From contig JABJCS010000336.1 in assembly GCA_018665505.1 (NCBI GenBank), positions 1-17,787 on the forward strand: a DNA stretch of 17,787 bases, given 5' to 3'. Position numbers and translations under genes: made by a program. Below the pieces are notes generated by a model. It saw nothing but the letters and a program-made list of their open reading frames with translations. It had not been told where the DNA came from and did not search any database. The stretch is from Alphaproteobacteria bacterium (GTDB taxonomy: Bacteria > Pseudomonadota > Alphaproteobacteria > UBA8366). Below, in pieces: positions 6,913 to 15,680 of the stretch. Numbering within the stretch: position 1 is the stretch's first letter; each line of letters starts with the position of its first letter.

Positions 6913-8634
6913 ATGTCATTGCAACCGACCATCAAAGCCAATCATTACATGATCTCGGCGGGGCATTACCTCGCCACGGAAGCTGGATATAAAATTCTCG
7001 AAGCGGGCGGTAATGCGTTTGACGCCGGGGTCGCGGCGGGCATTGCGCTCGGTGTTGTGCAGCCGGATCTGGTGCAAGTCGCCGGGGTCGCTCCGATTAT
7101 TCTCTACCATGCGGAATCCGGCGAGGTCGTGACCGTCAGCGGTCTCGGCTGGTGGCCGAAAGCGACCAACCTCGAGAAGTATATCAACGAATATGGCGGC
7201 AAGATTCCGGTCGGACTTGCCCGCGCCGTCGTGCCGGCCGCACCGGATGCTTGGATCAAGGTATTGGCGAAATACGGCACCATGTCATTCGGCGATGTCG
7301 CCACGTCGGCGATGCGATACGCCCGCGACGGGTTCTCGATCCATCCGTTGCTCGCAGAGAATATCGACACTCATCAGGACCGCTATCAATCCTGGCCCGC
7401 CAGCGCCGAGGTTTTTTTGCCGGAAGGCCGCCCACTGAAGACCGGCGAGCTGGTCGTACAACGCGATCTCGGCAGGTCGCTCCAATATATGATCGACGAG
7501 GAAAAAGCCGCCGCTGGTAGGGGCCGCGACGCTGCTTTGGAAGCCGCGCGCGCCGCGTTCTATAAGGGCGACATCGCCAAGACGATCACCGATTATCACG
7601 CGGCTAATGGCGGCATGTTGAGCATGGAAGACATGGCGGAATACGCCTCCGCCTTCGAAGCGCCGGTCGGTCGTACGTACACTGGCTTCGGCGAGCCCAT
7701 CGACGTCTACGGCTGCGGCCCTTGGTGTCAGGGCCCGACGATGTTGGAGATGATGTCGATCATTGAAGGTGTCGATCTGAAGGGAATGGGTTATAATTCA
7801 AGTGATTACGTCCATTTTCTGACAGAATCTATGAAGCTCGCCTTCGCCGACCGGGAGGCCTATATCGGCGACCCCCGCTTCGTCGACGTGCCCATTGATA
7901 CATTGCTGTCATCAGAATATGGACGCAAACGCCGAGCGGAAATTGACATGGCGAAGGCCAACCCCGACATGCCCGCGCCCGGCCAAATACCGGGTGTCGG
8001 CGCGGGACCGGCAGCCACCAGAGCCGCCGCCGCACCTTCGCGAATGGCGTTAGATACGTCCTATGTCGCGGTTGTCGATGAGGGCGGAAATATATTCTCC
8101 GCCACCCCGAGCGACGGCTCTTACGGCATGCCGATCATTCCCGGAACCGGCATGGCGCCGTCGTCACGAGGCTCGCAAAACTGGGCGGTCGAGGGACATC
8201 CCTCCTCCATCGCACCCGGTAAACGCCCGCGCCTGACACCGGCTCCGGCGCTGGCCATGCGGAAAGGCAAACTGTCCCTTCCCTTCGGCACGCCGGGCGG
8301 CGACGTCCAGGCACAAGCAATGCTGCAAGTCTTCCTCAACATGGAGGTCTGGGGCATGGAAGCGCAAGACGCCATCGAAGCGCCGCGCTTCTCAACCTTT
8401 AGTTTCCCAAATTCGTTCGAGCCACATGGGTATGAGAAGAACATCCTGCGTATGGAAGGTCGGATGGACGCAAGCGTCATGGACGAGATGGATGCGCGCG
8501 GACATAAGGTCGAGCGTTGGCCGGACATGACCTGGAAAGCCGGCTCCGTCTGCGCCATTCAGTCGGATCTGGAGACCGGTATCATGACCGGCGGTGCGGA
8601 TGCCCGGCGCGCGTCTCGTGTGATGGGCTGGTAG
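6913..8634 (+). CDS. Gamma-glutamyltransferase family protein (Ntn-hydrolase), paralogue 1
   Basis: 573 residues, the usual size of a GGT precursor. GGTs cleave themselves before a threonine that then attacks gamma-glutamyl bonds such as that of glutathione. Here the expected processing site is Leu-Asp/Thr382 in LDTSYVAVVDEGGNIFS, aligned with Thr391 of the E. coli enzyme. The N-terminal part has the family's ILEAGGNAFDAGVAA (28-42). Later come GDIAKTI, LAFADREAYIGDP (309-321), KRPRLTPAPAL and FGTPGGD. Unlike periplasmic GGT there is no signal peptide. The region where classical enzymes have PGT-x-x-G after the substrate-binding Arg reads VVPAAPDA (106-113), so the substrate may not be glutathione. 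A strong GGAGGAGA ribosome site precedes the ATG. It is followed after 78 bases by a paralogue on the same strand. Confidence 0.9.
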   Translation: MSLQPTIKANHYMISAGHYLATEAGYKILEAGGNAFDAGVAAGIALGVVQPDLVQVAGVAPIILYHAESGEVVTVSGLGWWPKATNLEKYINEYGGKIPVGLARAVVPAAPDAWIKVLAKYGTMSFGDVATSAMRYARDGFSIHPLLAENIDTHQDRYQSWPASAEVFLPEGRPLKTGELVVQRDLGRSLQYMIDEEKAAAGRGRDAALEAARAAFYKGDIAKTITDYHAANGGMLSMEDMAEYASAFEAPVGRTYTGFGEPIDVYGCGPWCQGPTMLEMMSIIEGVDLKGMGYNSSDYVHFLTESMKLAFADREAYIGDPRFVDVPIDTLLSSEYGRKRRAEIDMAKANPDMPAPGQIPGVGAGPAATRAAAAPSRMALDTSYVAVVDEGGNIFSATPSDGSYGMPIIPGTGMAPSSRGSQNWAVEGHPSSIAPGKRPRLTPAPALAMRKGKLSLPFGTPGGDVQAQAMLQVFLNMEVWGMEAQDAIEAPRFSTFSFPNSFEPHGYEKNILRMEGRMDASVMDEMDARGHKVERWPDMTWKAGSVCAIQSDLETGIMTGGADARRASRVMGW

Positions 8635-8646
8635 ACAAGCAAGAGA

Positions 8647-8686
8647 CCCTCAACCCGGCCCTCTCCCGCAAGTGGGAGGGTGAGGG
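8647..8686. repeat. Intergenic hairpin rich in CCCTC/GAGGG
   Basis: Between the two GGT-like genes, CCCTCA (8647-8652) can pair with TGAGGG (8681-8686) and CCC (8654-8656) with GGG (8678-8680), enclosing a second, competing hairpin CTCCC/GGGAG (8663-8667 with 8674-8678). CCCTCTCCCGCAAG-type repeats are scattered between genes in many proteobacteria. It could lower read-through or stabilise the upstream mRNA. There is no U-tract, so it is not a standard terminator. Confidence 0.5.
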
Positions 8687-8712
8687 AAACCAAAGGTGAG
8701 GAGAAATAGGCT

Positions 8713-10434
8713 ATGACCGCATATCAACCGATGATCACGGGCACGCAACACGTTGTCGCGGCCGGCCATTATCTGGCGACCCAAGCCGCCATGGACATTT
8801 TAGAGGCTGGCGGCAACGCGATTGACGCCGGGGTCGCCGCAAATTTGGTGCTCGGCGTCGTGCAGTCGGAAATGGTGCAAATCGCCGGTGTGGCACCGAT
8901 CATGGTCTATCTGGCGGATAGCGAACAGGTTTTGACCCTCACTGGAATCGGTCCGTGGCCAAAAGCGACGTCCCTCGATCGGTTCGTACAGGAATTCGGC
9001 GAGGTTCCCATCGGCATTCTGCGGACAGTCGTACCCGCCGCGCCAGATGCCAACATCCAGGCGTTAGGCCGTTGGGGCACTATGAGTTTCGGCGAAGTCG
9101 CGACGGCGGCAATCCGCTATGCCCGTGACGGTTTCCCCATGCACGAGATGATGCGCGCTTATATTAAGGCGCATCAGGATGTCTATCGGATGTGGCCGCA
9201 GAACGCTGAAATCTATCTGCCGGATGACGCGCCGCCGGTCGTCGGAAAATCCTTCTTGCAGACGGATTTGTCGAAATCTCTGCAATACATGGTCGATCAA
9301 GAAACCGCATCAAACGGTGCCGGGCGCGAAGCAGGCCTCAATGCCGCTCGCGACGCCTTCTATAAGGGCGATATCGCCTCCGCCATTGTAAAATACCACC
9401 GTGAGAATGAAGGTTTGCTCTCCGCTGAAGATCTGGCGGAATTCGCTTGCGAGATCGCCGCGCCAGAGAAGATCACCTACAAAAATGGTGGCGATCCAAT
9501 GGACATCTACTCCTGTGGAGTTTGGTGCCAGGGACCTGTCCTGCTGCAGATGATCAAGTTGATCGAGGGTTTCGATCTCAAGTCGATGGGCCATAATTCA
9601 CCGGACTATATCCATACACTAGCCGAAGCCTTCAAACTCAGTTTCGCGGACCGAGAAGCCTACTATGGCGATCCGACCCACGTCGATGTACCGATGGAAG
9701 CCTTGCTGTCGGACGAATATGCAGCTGAGCGGCGTAAACTCATTCGCAAGGACGAAGCCTGGCCCGACTTGCCCCCAGCCGGTGAGTTCCCGGGATACAC
9801 GCCATCGCCCTCCGTGCGCACTCTAGCCGTCGGAAGCCCACCTGCTCCGACCGATACGTCCTATGTCGGTGTCGTCGACAAACACGGCAATGCGTTCTCC
9901 TCTAATCCTTCCGACGTGACGTTCGAATCGCCGGTCATTCCCGGCACCGGCCTCTGCCCGTCGGCACGAGGTTCGCAAAGCTGGGCAGTTCGTGGTCACG
10001 CCTCCGCTCTTGGTCCTGGGAAACGCCCACGCCTGACACCAAACCCTGCCTTGGCCATACGTCCCGGCAAGTCAGTCATGCCGTTCGGTACCCCCGGTGG
10101 CGACAATCAGAACCAGGCGAATGTGCAGGTGATGCTGAATATGGAATTATTCGGCATGAACCCGCAGGAAGCTGCGGAAGCGCCGCGTTTCATGACCCAC
10201 AGTCAGCCGAACTCATTCTCTCCGCACGAAGCCTATCCAGGTAAATTGACCATGGAAGGCCGCATAGACGAGGCGACCGGAGAGGAATTGGCGCGTCGCG
10301 GCCACGATGTGGAGCGTATGGCCGATATGACCTGGAAAACCGCGGGCGTTTGCCTGGTGCGCAAAGACCTAAAGACCGGCATCATCGACAGCGGTGCTGA
10401 TCCGCGCCGTCCGTCCCGCGCGATGGGGAGATAG
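8713..10434 (+). CDS. Gamma-glutamyltransferase family protein (Ntn-hydrolase), paralogue 2
   Basis: A second 573-residue protein of the same family, a clear tandem paralogue. By hand, about two thirds of residues are identical over the first 70 or so aligned positions. The probable autoprocessing nucleophile is again Thr382 (PTDTSYVGVVDKHGNAFSS), and the same VVPAAPDA replacement is present near 106-113. Shared family segments include DILEAGGNAIDAGVAA, WCQGP (271-275), SFADREAYYGDP (310-321), KRPRLTPNPAL and FGTPGGDNQ. No signal peptide is seen, so a cytoplasmic hydrolase or transferase is likely. A GAGGAGA ribosome site lies about 9 bases before the ATG, suggesting independent translation within one transcript. 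Its stop is only 2 bases from the stop of the convergent RND gene. Why two copies are kept is unknown: either different substrates or a hetero-oligomer could explain it. Confidence 0.9.
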   Translation: MTAYQPMITGTQHVVAAGHYLATQAAMDILEAGGNAIDAGVAANLVLGVVQSEMVQIAGVAPIMVYLADSEQVLTLTGIGPWPKATSLDRFVQEFGEVPIGILRTVVPAAPDANIQALGRWGTMSFGEVATAAIRYARDGFPMHEMMRAYIKAHQDVYRMWPQNAEIYLPDDAPPVVGKSFLQTDLSKSLQYMVDQETASNGAGREAGLNAARDAFYKGDIASAIVKYHRENEGLLSAEDLAEFACEIAAPEKITYKNGGDPMDIYSCGVWCQGPVLLQMIKLIEGFDLKSMGHNSPDYIHTLAEAFKLSFADREAYYGDPTHVDVPMEALLSDEYAAERRKLIRKDEAWPDLPPAGEFPGYTPSPSVRTLAVGSPPAPTDTSYVGVVDKHGNAFSSNPSDVTFESPVIPGTGLCPSARGSQSWAVRGHASALGPGKRPRLTPNPALAIRPGKSVMPFGTPGGDNQNQANVQVMLNMELFGMNPQEAAEAPRFMTHSQPNSFSPHEAYPGKLTMEGRIDEATGEELARRGHDVERMADMTWKTAGVCLVRKDLKTGIIDSGADPRRPSRAMGR

Positions 10435-10436
10435 GT

Positions 10437-13400
10437 TCACTCTGCCGACGATGTAGCGTAGAAGCGCCACAAACGGTTCTTTAAGTTACCGAGATCATCT
10501 TGTACCGCGATTAAGGCCGGCACCACGAACAGCACCAGCAGTGTGGTGAAAAGCAGCCCGAAGATCATTGTCAACGCCATCGGGATCAAGAATTGCGCCT
10601 GTAGGCTGCGTTCGAACATGAGCGGTAAGAGACCGCCAATGGTCGTCGCCGAGGTCAAGATAACGGCGCGCAAACGATCGCAGGCCCCATCTATAATGGC
10701 TTTAGTGCGCGCTTCACCCCCCGCTAATCGCTCATCGATGGTGCTGACGAGGATGATCGAATCGTTGACCACAATGCCCGACAATCCGATGAGCGCAATC
10801 ATGCTGAGGATCGTGAGATCAAACCCCAACAAGTAGTGACCGAAAGCAGCCCCGACGAAACCCAAGGGAATAATAGACATGACAACGATGGGCCTGGTGT
10901 AACTGGCGAAAACCCAAGCGAGGATTATGTAGATCGCTGAGAGACCGATCATCGCGCCCAGCTTCATATCGGCCAGTGTTGTCGCCTGCTCTTCCGCCTT
11001 CCCGGCGTATTTGACCCTCAAGCCGTGTTTCCGGACGATTTCCTTGATGCCGTCTTCGGCCAAAGCATCGAGGATCTTACCGGTCGATGTCACGCCTTTA
11101 TCCAGCTCTGCGGTTACCGCTACCTGCCGAATGCCGTCCTCGCGGCGGATGCGTGAAAATCCACGGGTTTCTCGTGTGCTGACGATTTCAGAGAGAGCGA
11201 CTTCCGCGCCCGCATTGCCGCGCAAATGCAGCTCGCCCAGAGCGCCTGCCCCGATCACATCACGGGGGAATTGCACGCGAACCGTGACTTCCTCATCGCC
11301 GCGCGGAAAGCGTTTGGCGATGGCGCCCTCGAACGCGCTCCGGACTTGGCGCCCGACCGACTGCGTGGTGAAGCCCATGGCCCGCCCGTCCGGTGTCACC
11401 TCGATGATCGCTTCGAGCTTTCCGTACGGCAGATCGTCTTCAATGGAGCTGACGCCCGGATAACGTTTCAGCAGTGTTTGCACCTCCAAGGAGGCCGTTT
11501 TCAACGCTGTGATGTCTTTACCCGAAAGGCGCACATCGACATCCCGGCCCGGAGGGCCACCCTGTGCCGGCAGGATCGTGAGCGTATCCATTCCCGCGAC
11601 CGGGCGAACTTCCGCGCGCCAAGCGTCCATCAATGCGTCCGTGCGTACGTCGCGCTCGTCCGACGCTTGCAGCTCGACAGTGACGCCGCCGATATGATCA
11701 CCAGAAACCGGGGCTGCACTCGGTCGTCCGACCTCCGATCCTAATTTTAACAACGACATGCGAACGAGACCGTCTTCACCGCCATTCAAGCGTTTCGCGG
11801 ATGCAAGGAGCGAGCGCTCCAATTCGGAGAGCATGGCAATGGTCTGCGCCTTCGGCGTACCGGCGACCATTTGCACATTCGCGAAAACTTTATCAGCCTC
11901 AGGGGACGGGAAGAAAACAAAGCCGACCCTCCCACCGATCATCAATCCAACACTTAGGATCAAAGCCGCAACTGCGATCGCCAATGTGGAATAGCGCGAG
12001 GCGACGGCATGGGTAACGAGCGGCCGAAACATCCCCTCCTTAAAACGATTGAAGCCATTGTCGAACTTTACCCGCAAAGCCCACTTACCGGCCTTCTTTC
12101 GTTGTTTGAGAGCGCCCCGCATATGGCCCGGCAAGACAAAGAAACATTCGAACAAACTGGCCACGATCACCGCTATGATCACAAAAGGAATACCGCGGAT
12201 TATCTGGCCAATGATGTCAGAAATGATGAGTAGCGGCGTGAAAGCCGCGATCGTCGTAAGGGAGGCGGACAGCACAGGAGCTGCCATTCGCCTTGCCCCT
12301 TCGATCGCCGCATCAATGGATGATAACCCTTCGCGCGACTTGGTCTCCGCGTGTTCGCCGACCACAATGGCATCATCGACCACGATTCCAAGTGCCATGA
12401 TAATGCCGAACAGACTGAGCATATTGATGGTCTGACCGCTCATCAGCATGAACAGCATCGTCGCCATCAAGGCCACCGGAATGCCCGCCGCCACCCAAAA
12501 CGCGACAGGCGCATTCAAGAAGACGAACAACACGATGATCACCAGGATCAACCCGCTGAAACCGTTCTTCAGCAAGAGATCGATCCGGCCTTTAATCAAC
12601 CGCGCCTGGATGTCGTATTGCTCGAGCTTGATCGATGGAGGCAAGGTCGGGCGAATTTCATCGATATAGTCAGATGCCGTGACTGCTAACTCCAACGCAT
12701 CCGCATTGACGGCCCGCTGTACATATATCTCGATCGCCGGATAACCGTTACGGCGGGCTTCCTTGCCTCCTTCGTCGAAATTCTCGCTGATCGACGCTAT
12801 ATCACGCAGATATATCTTCTGTCCGTTCTGCAAGGCCCGGACTTCGACACCACCCATGCCTTCCGCTGTCTTCAGTAATCCAAGGCTTCTGATCTGCATT
12901 TCCATCGCACCGGACGTGTCGCCGGAGGGCACGTCTTGCGATGTCTCTCGAATACGGTCCGAGATGTTCTGTAGCGTCAGGTCGAGTTCCAGAAGTGTCT
13001 CCGGTGCAATCTCAACCCAAATTTCCTCATCCCGCGCGCCAAACAAGTCGACCTGATCGATCCCACGATCAAGCAATCCATCGCGAATGCGTTTCGCAAC
13101 CTGCTTCAGGGAAGACTCGGGAACAGGGCCGGATAATACCAGTCGGCTGATCGAATCGTAGCGCACGATTTTACGGACTTCCGGTTGCTCTGAATCCTCC
13201 GGCAGCGTGGTAACGGTCGATACCGCCGTCTCTACATCCGAGAGTGCGGACTGCATGTCGGTTCCGGCATTAAATTCGACCAAGATTGTCGCCCGTCCCT
13301 CGAGAGAGCTGGATCGAACCCGCTTTACGCTGTCAAGAAATCGGACCTCGGGTTCGATGGCTTGGACAATGTTGGAATCGACGTCTTCCGCACTGGCCCC

Positions 13401-13565
13401 CGGCCATTCGACCGAGACGGATACAATATCAATCCCGAAATCCGGGAAGAACTGCGTGTTCATCTTATTGAGAGCAAAGAAACCGCTGATGATCATGATC
13501 ACCATCAGTAGATTTGCCGCCGTCGGATGCCGGGCGAAGACCCCGATCAGCCCACCGGTGCTCAT
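10437..13565 (-). CDS. RND-family efflux transporter permease
   Basis: At 1042 residues it has the size of AcrB-type inner-membrane pumps. One N-terminal helix (about 14-33) is followed by a porter domain containing VSVEWPGASAEDVD. A helix bundle spans about 335-480, then a second membrane helix follows near 525-545 before the second porter domain, and a final bundle ends in LLFTTLLVLFVVPALIAV. Helix 4 carries LGIVVDDAIVVGE with Asp397-Asp398, the proton-relay pair of AcrB, and the matching ISGIVVNDSI-like segment occurs in the second half. It should export hydrophobic compounds using the proton gradient. Its start overlaps the membrane-fusion gene by 4 bases (ATGA), so translation is coupled. 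No outer-membrane channel gene is in the operon, so a TolC homologue from elsewhere would be needed. Cargo is unknown. Confidence 0.95.
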   Translation of the reverse strand: MSTGGLIGVFARHPTAANLLMVIMIISGFFALNKMNTQFFPDFGIDIVSVSVEWPGASAEDVDSNIVQAIEPEVRFLDSVKRVRSSSLEGRATILVEFNAGTDMQSALSDVETAVSTVTTLPEDSEQPEVRKIVRYDSISRLVLSGPVPESSLKQVAKRIRDGLLDRGIDQVDLFGARDEEIWVEIAPETLLELDLTLQNISDRIRETSQDVPSGDTSGAMEMQIRSLGLLKTAEGMGGVEVRALQNGQKIYLRDIASISENFDEGGKEARRNGYPAIEIYVQRAVNADALELAVTASDYIDEIRPTLPPSIKLEQYDIQARLIKGRIDLLLKNGFSGLILVIIVLFVFLNAPVAFWVAAGIPVALMATMLFMLMSGQTINMLSLFGIIMALGIVVDDAIVVGEHAETKSREGLSSIDAAIEGARRMAAPVLSASLTTIAAFTPLLIISDIIGQIIRGIPFVIIAVIVASLFECFFVLPGHMRGALKQRKKAGKWALRVKFDNGFNRFKEGMFRPLVTHAVASRYSTLAIAVAALILSVGLMIGGRVGFVFFPSPEADKVFANVQMVAGTPKAQTIAMLSELERSLLASAKRLNGGEDGLVRMSLLKLGSEVGRPSAAPVSGDHIGGVTVELQASDERDVRTDALMDAWRAEVRPVAGMDTLTILPAQGGPPGRDVDVRLSGKDITALKTASLEVQTLLKRYPGVSSIEDDLPYGKLEAIIEVTPDGRAMGFTTQSVGRQVRSAFEGAIAKRFPRGDEEVTVRVQFPRDVIGAGALGELHLRGNAGAEVALSEIVSTRETRGFSRIRREDGIRQVAVTAELDKGVTSTGKILDALAEDGIKEIVRKHGLRVKYAGKAEEQATTLADMKLGAMIGLSAIYIILAWVFASYTRPIVVMSIIPLGFVGAAFGHYLLGFDLTILSMIALIGLSGIVVNDSIILVSTIDERLAGGEARTKAIIDGACDRLRAVILTSATTIGGLLPLMFERSLQAQFLIPMALTMIFGLLFTTLLVLFVVPALIAVQDDLGNLKNRLWRFYATSSAE

Positions 13566-14803
13566 TGTATTTGGACCTTCAATCCGGGGGCGACCTCAGG
13601 CAGACGCGTAGTTGCGATCATTTCACCCGCTTCGAAGGTGCCGGAAATGAGGAGAGAGCCACCGTTTTGAGATTCGATTTGCACATTACGCATCTCAAGT
13701 CGCCCGTCTTTGACCACATAGACACTTTTATGTCCGTACACCGCTGTCGTCGGCACCCGAACGACGCGCTCGAAAATACGGTCGGTGATATAAACTTCGA
13801 CGAATGCACCGGGCCGCAGGATGGTCTCGGCCCCGCCAGTCTTGATCTTGGCGTAGAGATTAACACCGCCGGTCGTCGCATCGACTTCGCTGCCGACCCG
13901 GTCAATATAGGCGGAATACGGCTCTCCGCCCGATCGGCCACGCCAAACGATTTCAGCCGGTCTTTCCTTGTAGCCGCCTCCTGCCATCAAGCGTCGAAAC
14001 TGCGTCCGACTGATGTGGAATTTCGCTTCGAGCCGATTGGCGTCGATTAATCGCGCGACACTGTCGCCGACATTGAGCCATTTTCCTTCAGCCGTCTCTA
14101 CCGAAAAGACAAACCCATCTGACGGTGAGACGATTCGCGTCTCCTCGAGGTCCCGTTGCGCGAGAGATACCGCCACTTCCAACCGGTCGATCGCGGCCAT
14201 TTGCTGTTCAATGGAGGCCTTGAGCTGCTGAATGCCTTGGCGCCGGTCAATTTGCCGTTGCTCCGCCTCGCTGAGCGCGAGCCGTGCGTCATCCGACGAT
14301 TTGACAGTACCGGCACCCGAGCCTCGCAGTTTGGCCCGTCGGTCGGCATCCTTACGCCGTAAGGCGAGTTGCGCCTTGTCTTCTTTCAACAGCTCGACAC
14401 CACCGGTCAGCTCAGCTTTCAACTCCTTTAGTCTTCCTCGAGCCTCGGTCAGTTCCGCTTTCCGCTGCTGCAAGGTCGCCTTGTAGTCGAATGGATCCAC
14501 ATCGACGATTACCTCGCCTTCCCGTACGACCCCGCCTTCGACCAGATTCGGACTGGCTTGGACGATCTTGCCGGACACTTGCGGGCGTAAATCGACGGTC
14601 CGACCGGAGACGATTTCACCAAACAGCTTGATACTCGGCTGAATATTCTCGACGATCGCCGGGATCGTGGCGATGGTCCAAACCCTCTCCGTTAGGGGTT
14701 GCGCGGCAACCTTCGGCTTCGTTGCCTTTAAATACCCCGCAACCGCAACCGCGATCGCGAGAACCCCAAGCGGAATAGCGAACTTCGCAAATTTACGTAA
14801 CAT
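13562..14803 (-). CDS. Membrane-fusion (periplasmic adaptor) protein of an RND pump, HlyD/AcrA family
   Basis: A 413-residue adaptor. Residues 8-26 form a hydrophobic N-terminal anchor, and there is no lipobox cysteine, so it is held by a membrane helix or cleaved rather than lipidated. The lipoyl halves are visible at GRTVDLRPQVSGKIVQ (67-82) with VREGEVIVDVDP (93-104), and again at ETRIVSPSDGFVFSVE. A charged coiled coil rich in Glu, Lys, Leu and Arg lies between them (about 105-220). The beta-barrel and membrane-proximal parts follow, including LRPGAFVEVYI and VRVPTTAVYG. The protein should link the RND pump to an outer-membrane channel. The ribosome site (GAGGCG) sits in the last codons of the TetR gene, one base separates the two genes, and the pump gene overlaps its end. 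Confidence 0.94.
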   Translation of the reverse strand: MLRKFAKFAIPLGVLAIAVAVAGYLKATKPKVAAQPLTERVWTIATIPAIVENIQPSIKLFGEIVSGRTVDLRPQVSGKIVQASPNLVEGGVVREGEVIVDVDPFDYKATLQQRKAELTEARGRLKELKAELTGGVELLKEDKAQLALRRKDADRRAKLRGSGAGTVKSSDDARLALSEAEQRQIDRRQGIQQLKASIEQQMAAIDRLEVAVSLAQRDLEETRIVSPSDGFVFSVETAEGKWLNVGDSVARLIDANRLEAKFHISRTQFRRLMAGGGYKERPAEIVWRGRSGGEPYSAYIDRVGSEVDATTGGVNLYAKIKTGGAETILRPGAFVEVYITDRIFERVVRVPTTAVYGHKSVYVVKDGRLEMRNVQIESQNGGSLLISGTFEAGEMIATTRLPEVAPGLKVQIQ

Positions 14804-14804
14804 T

Positions 14805-15512
14805 TCACGCCTCGTCTTCGAACCCGAGCATGGCCAGCGCCACGCCGGTCACCGTATCCACGACTTGTGGCATGTTCTCCGCATTGAAGGTCATCCAATT
14901 GAGCCGCGCCAAAACCAAACCACGGGCAGCGCCGAACGCCATACATTGTCCGATCAAACAGCATGTGAGTAACAAGGTCTCAGGGTCTTCCGCGTCCTTT
15001 CCTGTAGCGGCCGCAACAAGACCGGCAACTGCGTCGTGCATTGGGTTAACTCTGTGCTCAAGTAATATTGCGAACCCATCGGTCGGTTGATGATACTCAC
15101 GCAGCATCAAGCCCATCTGCCATTGCATCGGCCCCTCGTTCAATATGCCATTGAGAAGAGTTTTGATCAGCCAGCGGGTCAATTCGGCCAGTGCTTTTCG
15201 GTCACCATTTGCCGCTACCACGCTCTCACGGATATGTGCGGCAGTCGGCTGGAAAAAGGGATTGGTGTCTTCGATCAATTGGTTGAAGACCGCGCGATAC
15301 AGACCTTTCTTGCCCCGGAAATAATAAGCAATTGCGGAGACATTTACGCCGGCTTCCTTTGCCAACTCACGGGTCGACACGCCGTTAAAGCCGCGCTCAG
15401 CAAATAATTGGCCTGCCGACGATAGAATACGACCACGGCTTTCGTCACCGCCCGGGCGTCCTCTCAAAGGTTTATGGGGTTTCTTTTTAGTTTCGGGTTT
15501 TGAATTTTGCAT
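14805..15512 (-). CDS. TetR/AcrR-family regulator with CecR-type C-terminal domain
   Basis: 235 residues. After a basic tail (RGRPGGDESRGRIL) the TetR DNA-binding domain spans about 23-70, with QLFAERGFNGVSTRELAKEAGVNVSAIAYYFRGKKGLY as the helix-turn-helix stretch in two adjoining parts. The C-terminal half resembles the CecR-type ligand domain (QWQMGLMLREYHQPT, then CLIGQCMAFGAARG). It is the first gene of the operon with the adaptor and RND pump, the usual arrangement for a repressor that controls its own efflux operon and is released by a pump substrate. An imperfect 18-base palindrome lies 18 bases before its start codon. The ATG at 15512 is followed by MQNSKPETKKK, a disordered, lysine-rich lead. 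Confidence 0.93.
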   Translation of the reverse strand: MQNSKPETKKKPHKPLRGRPGGDESRGRILSSAGQLFAERGFNGVSTRELAKEAGVNVSAIAYYFRGKKGLYRAVFNQLIEDTNPFFQPTAAHIRESVVAANGDRKALAELTRWLIKTLLNGILNEGPMQWQMGLMLREYHQPTDGFAILLEHRVNPMHDAVAGLVAAATGKDAEDPETLLLTCCLIGQCMAFGAARGLVLARLNWMTFNAENMPQVVDTVTGVALAMLGFEDEA

Positions 15513-15529
15513 TTTGCCATTTTCAATAA

Positions 15530-15547
15530 ATCAAACGTTCGATTGAT
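15530..15547. promoter_or_regulatory. Imperfect palindrome, candidate TetR operator
   Basis: ATCAAACGTTCGATTGAT has 7 of 9 symmetric pairs matching (ATCAA and TTGAT arms with an inner CG/CG). It sits 18 bases upstream of the TetR start codon in the 168-base gap shared with the divergent sox operon. TetR-family repressors commonly bind such sites of 15-20 bases close to their own promoter. Symmetry and position are seen; binding is inferred. It is about 134 bases from soxB, so a direct effect on sox is less likely. Confidence 0.5.
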
Positions 15548-15680
15548 AAATAAGATTAGCCAGTAGCGGTTACAAGATAATCTCAAAACATTATTTCCTT
15601 CGCCGCACTTCCCATCTTGCAAGAAATAAGGAACCGGCACACACTCCAAACCAATATTTCACGGGCCAGATTGCTCCAAA

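Noticed and set aside
10430..10445. Expected terminator between the convergent GGT-like and RND genes
   Set aside because: The two stop codons are only 2 bases apart and no stem-loop with a U-tract is visible there.
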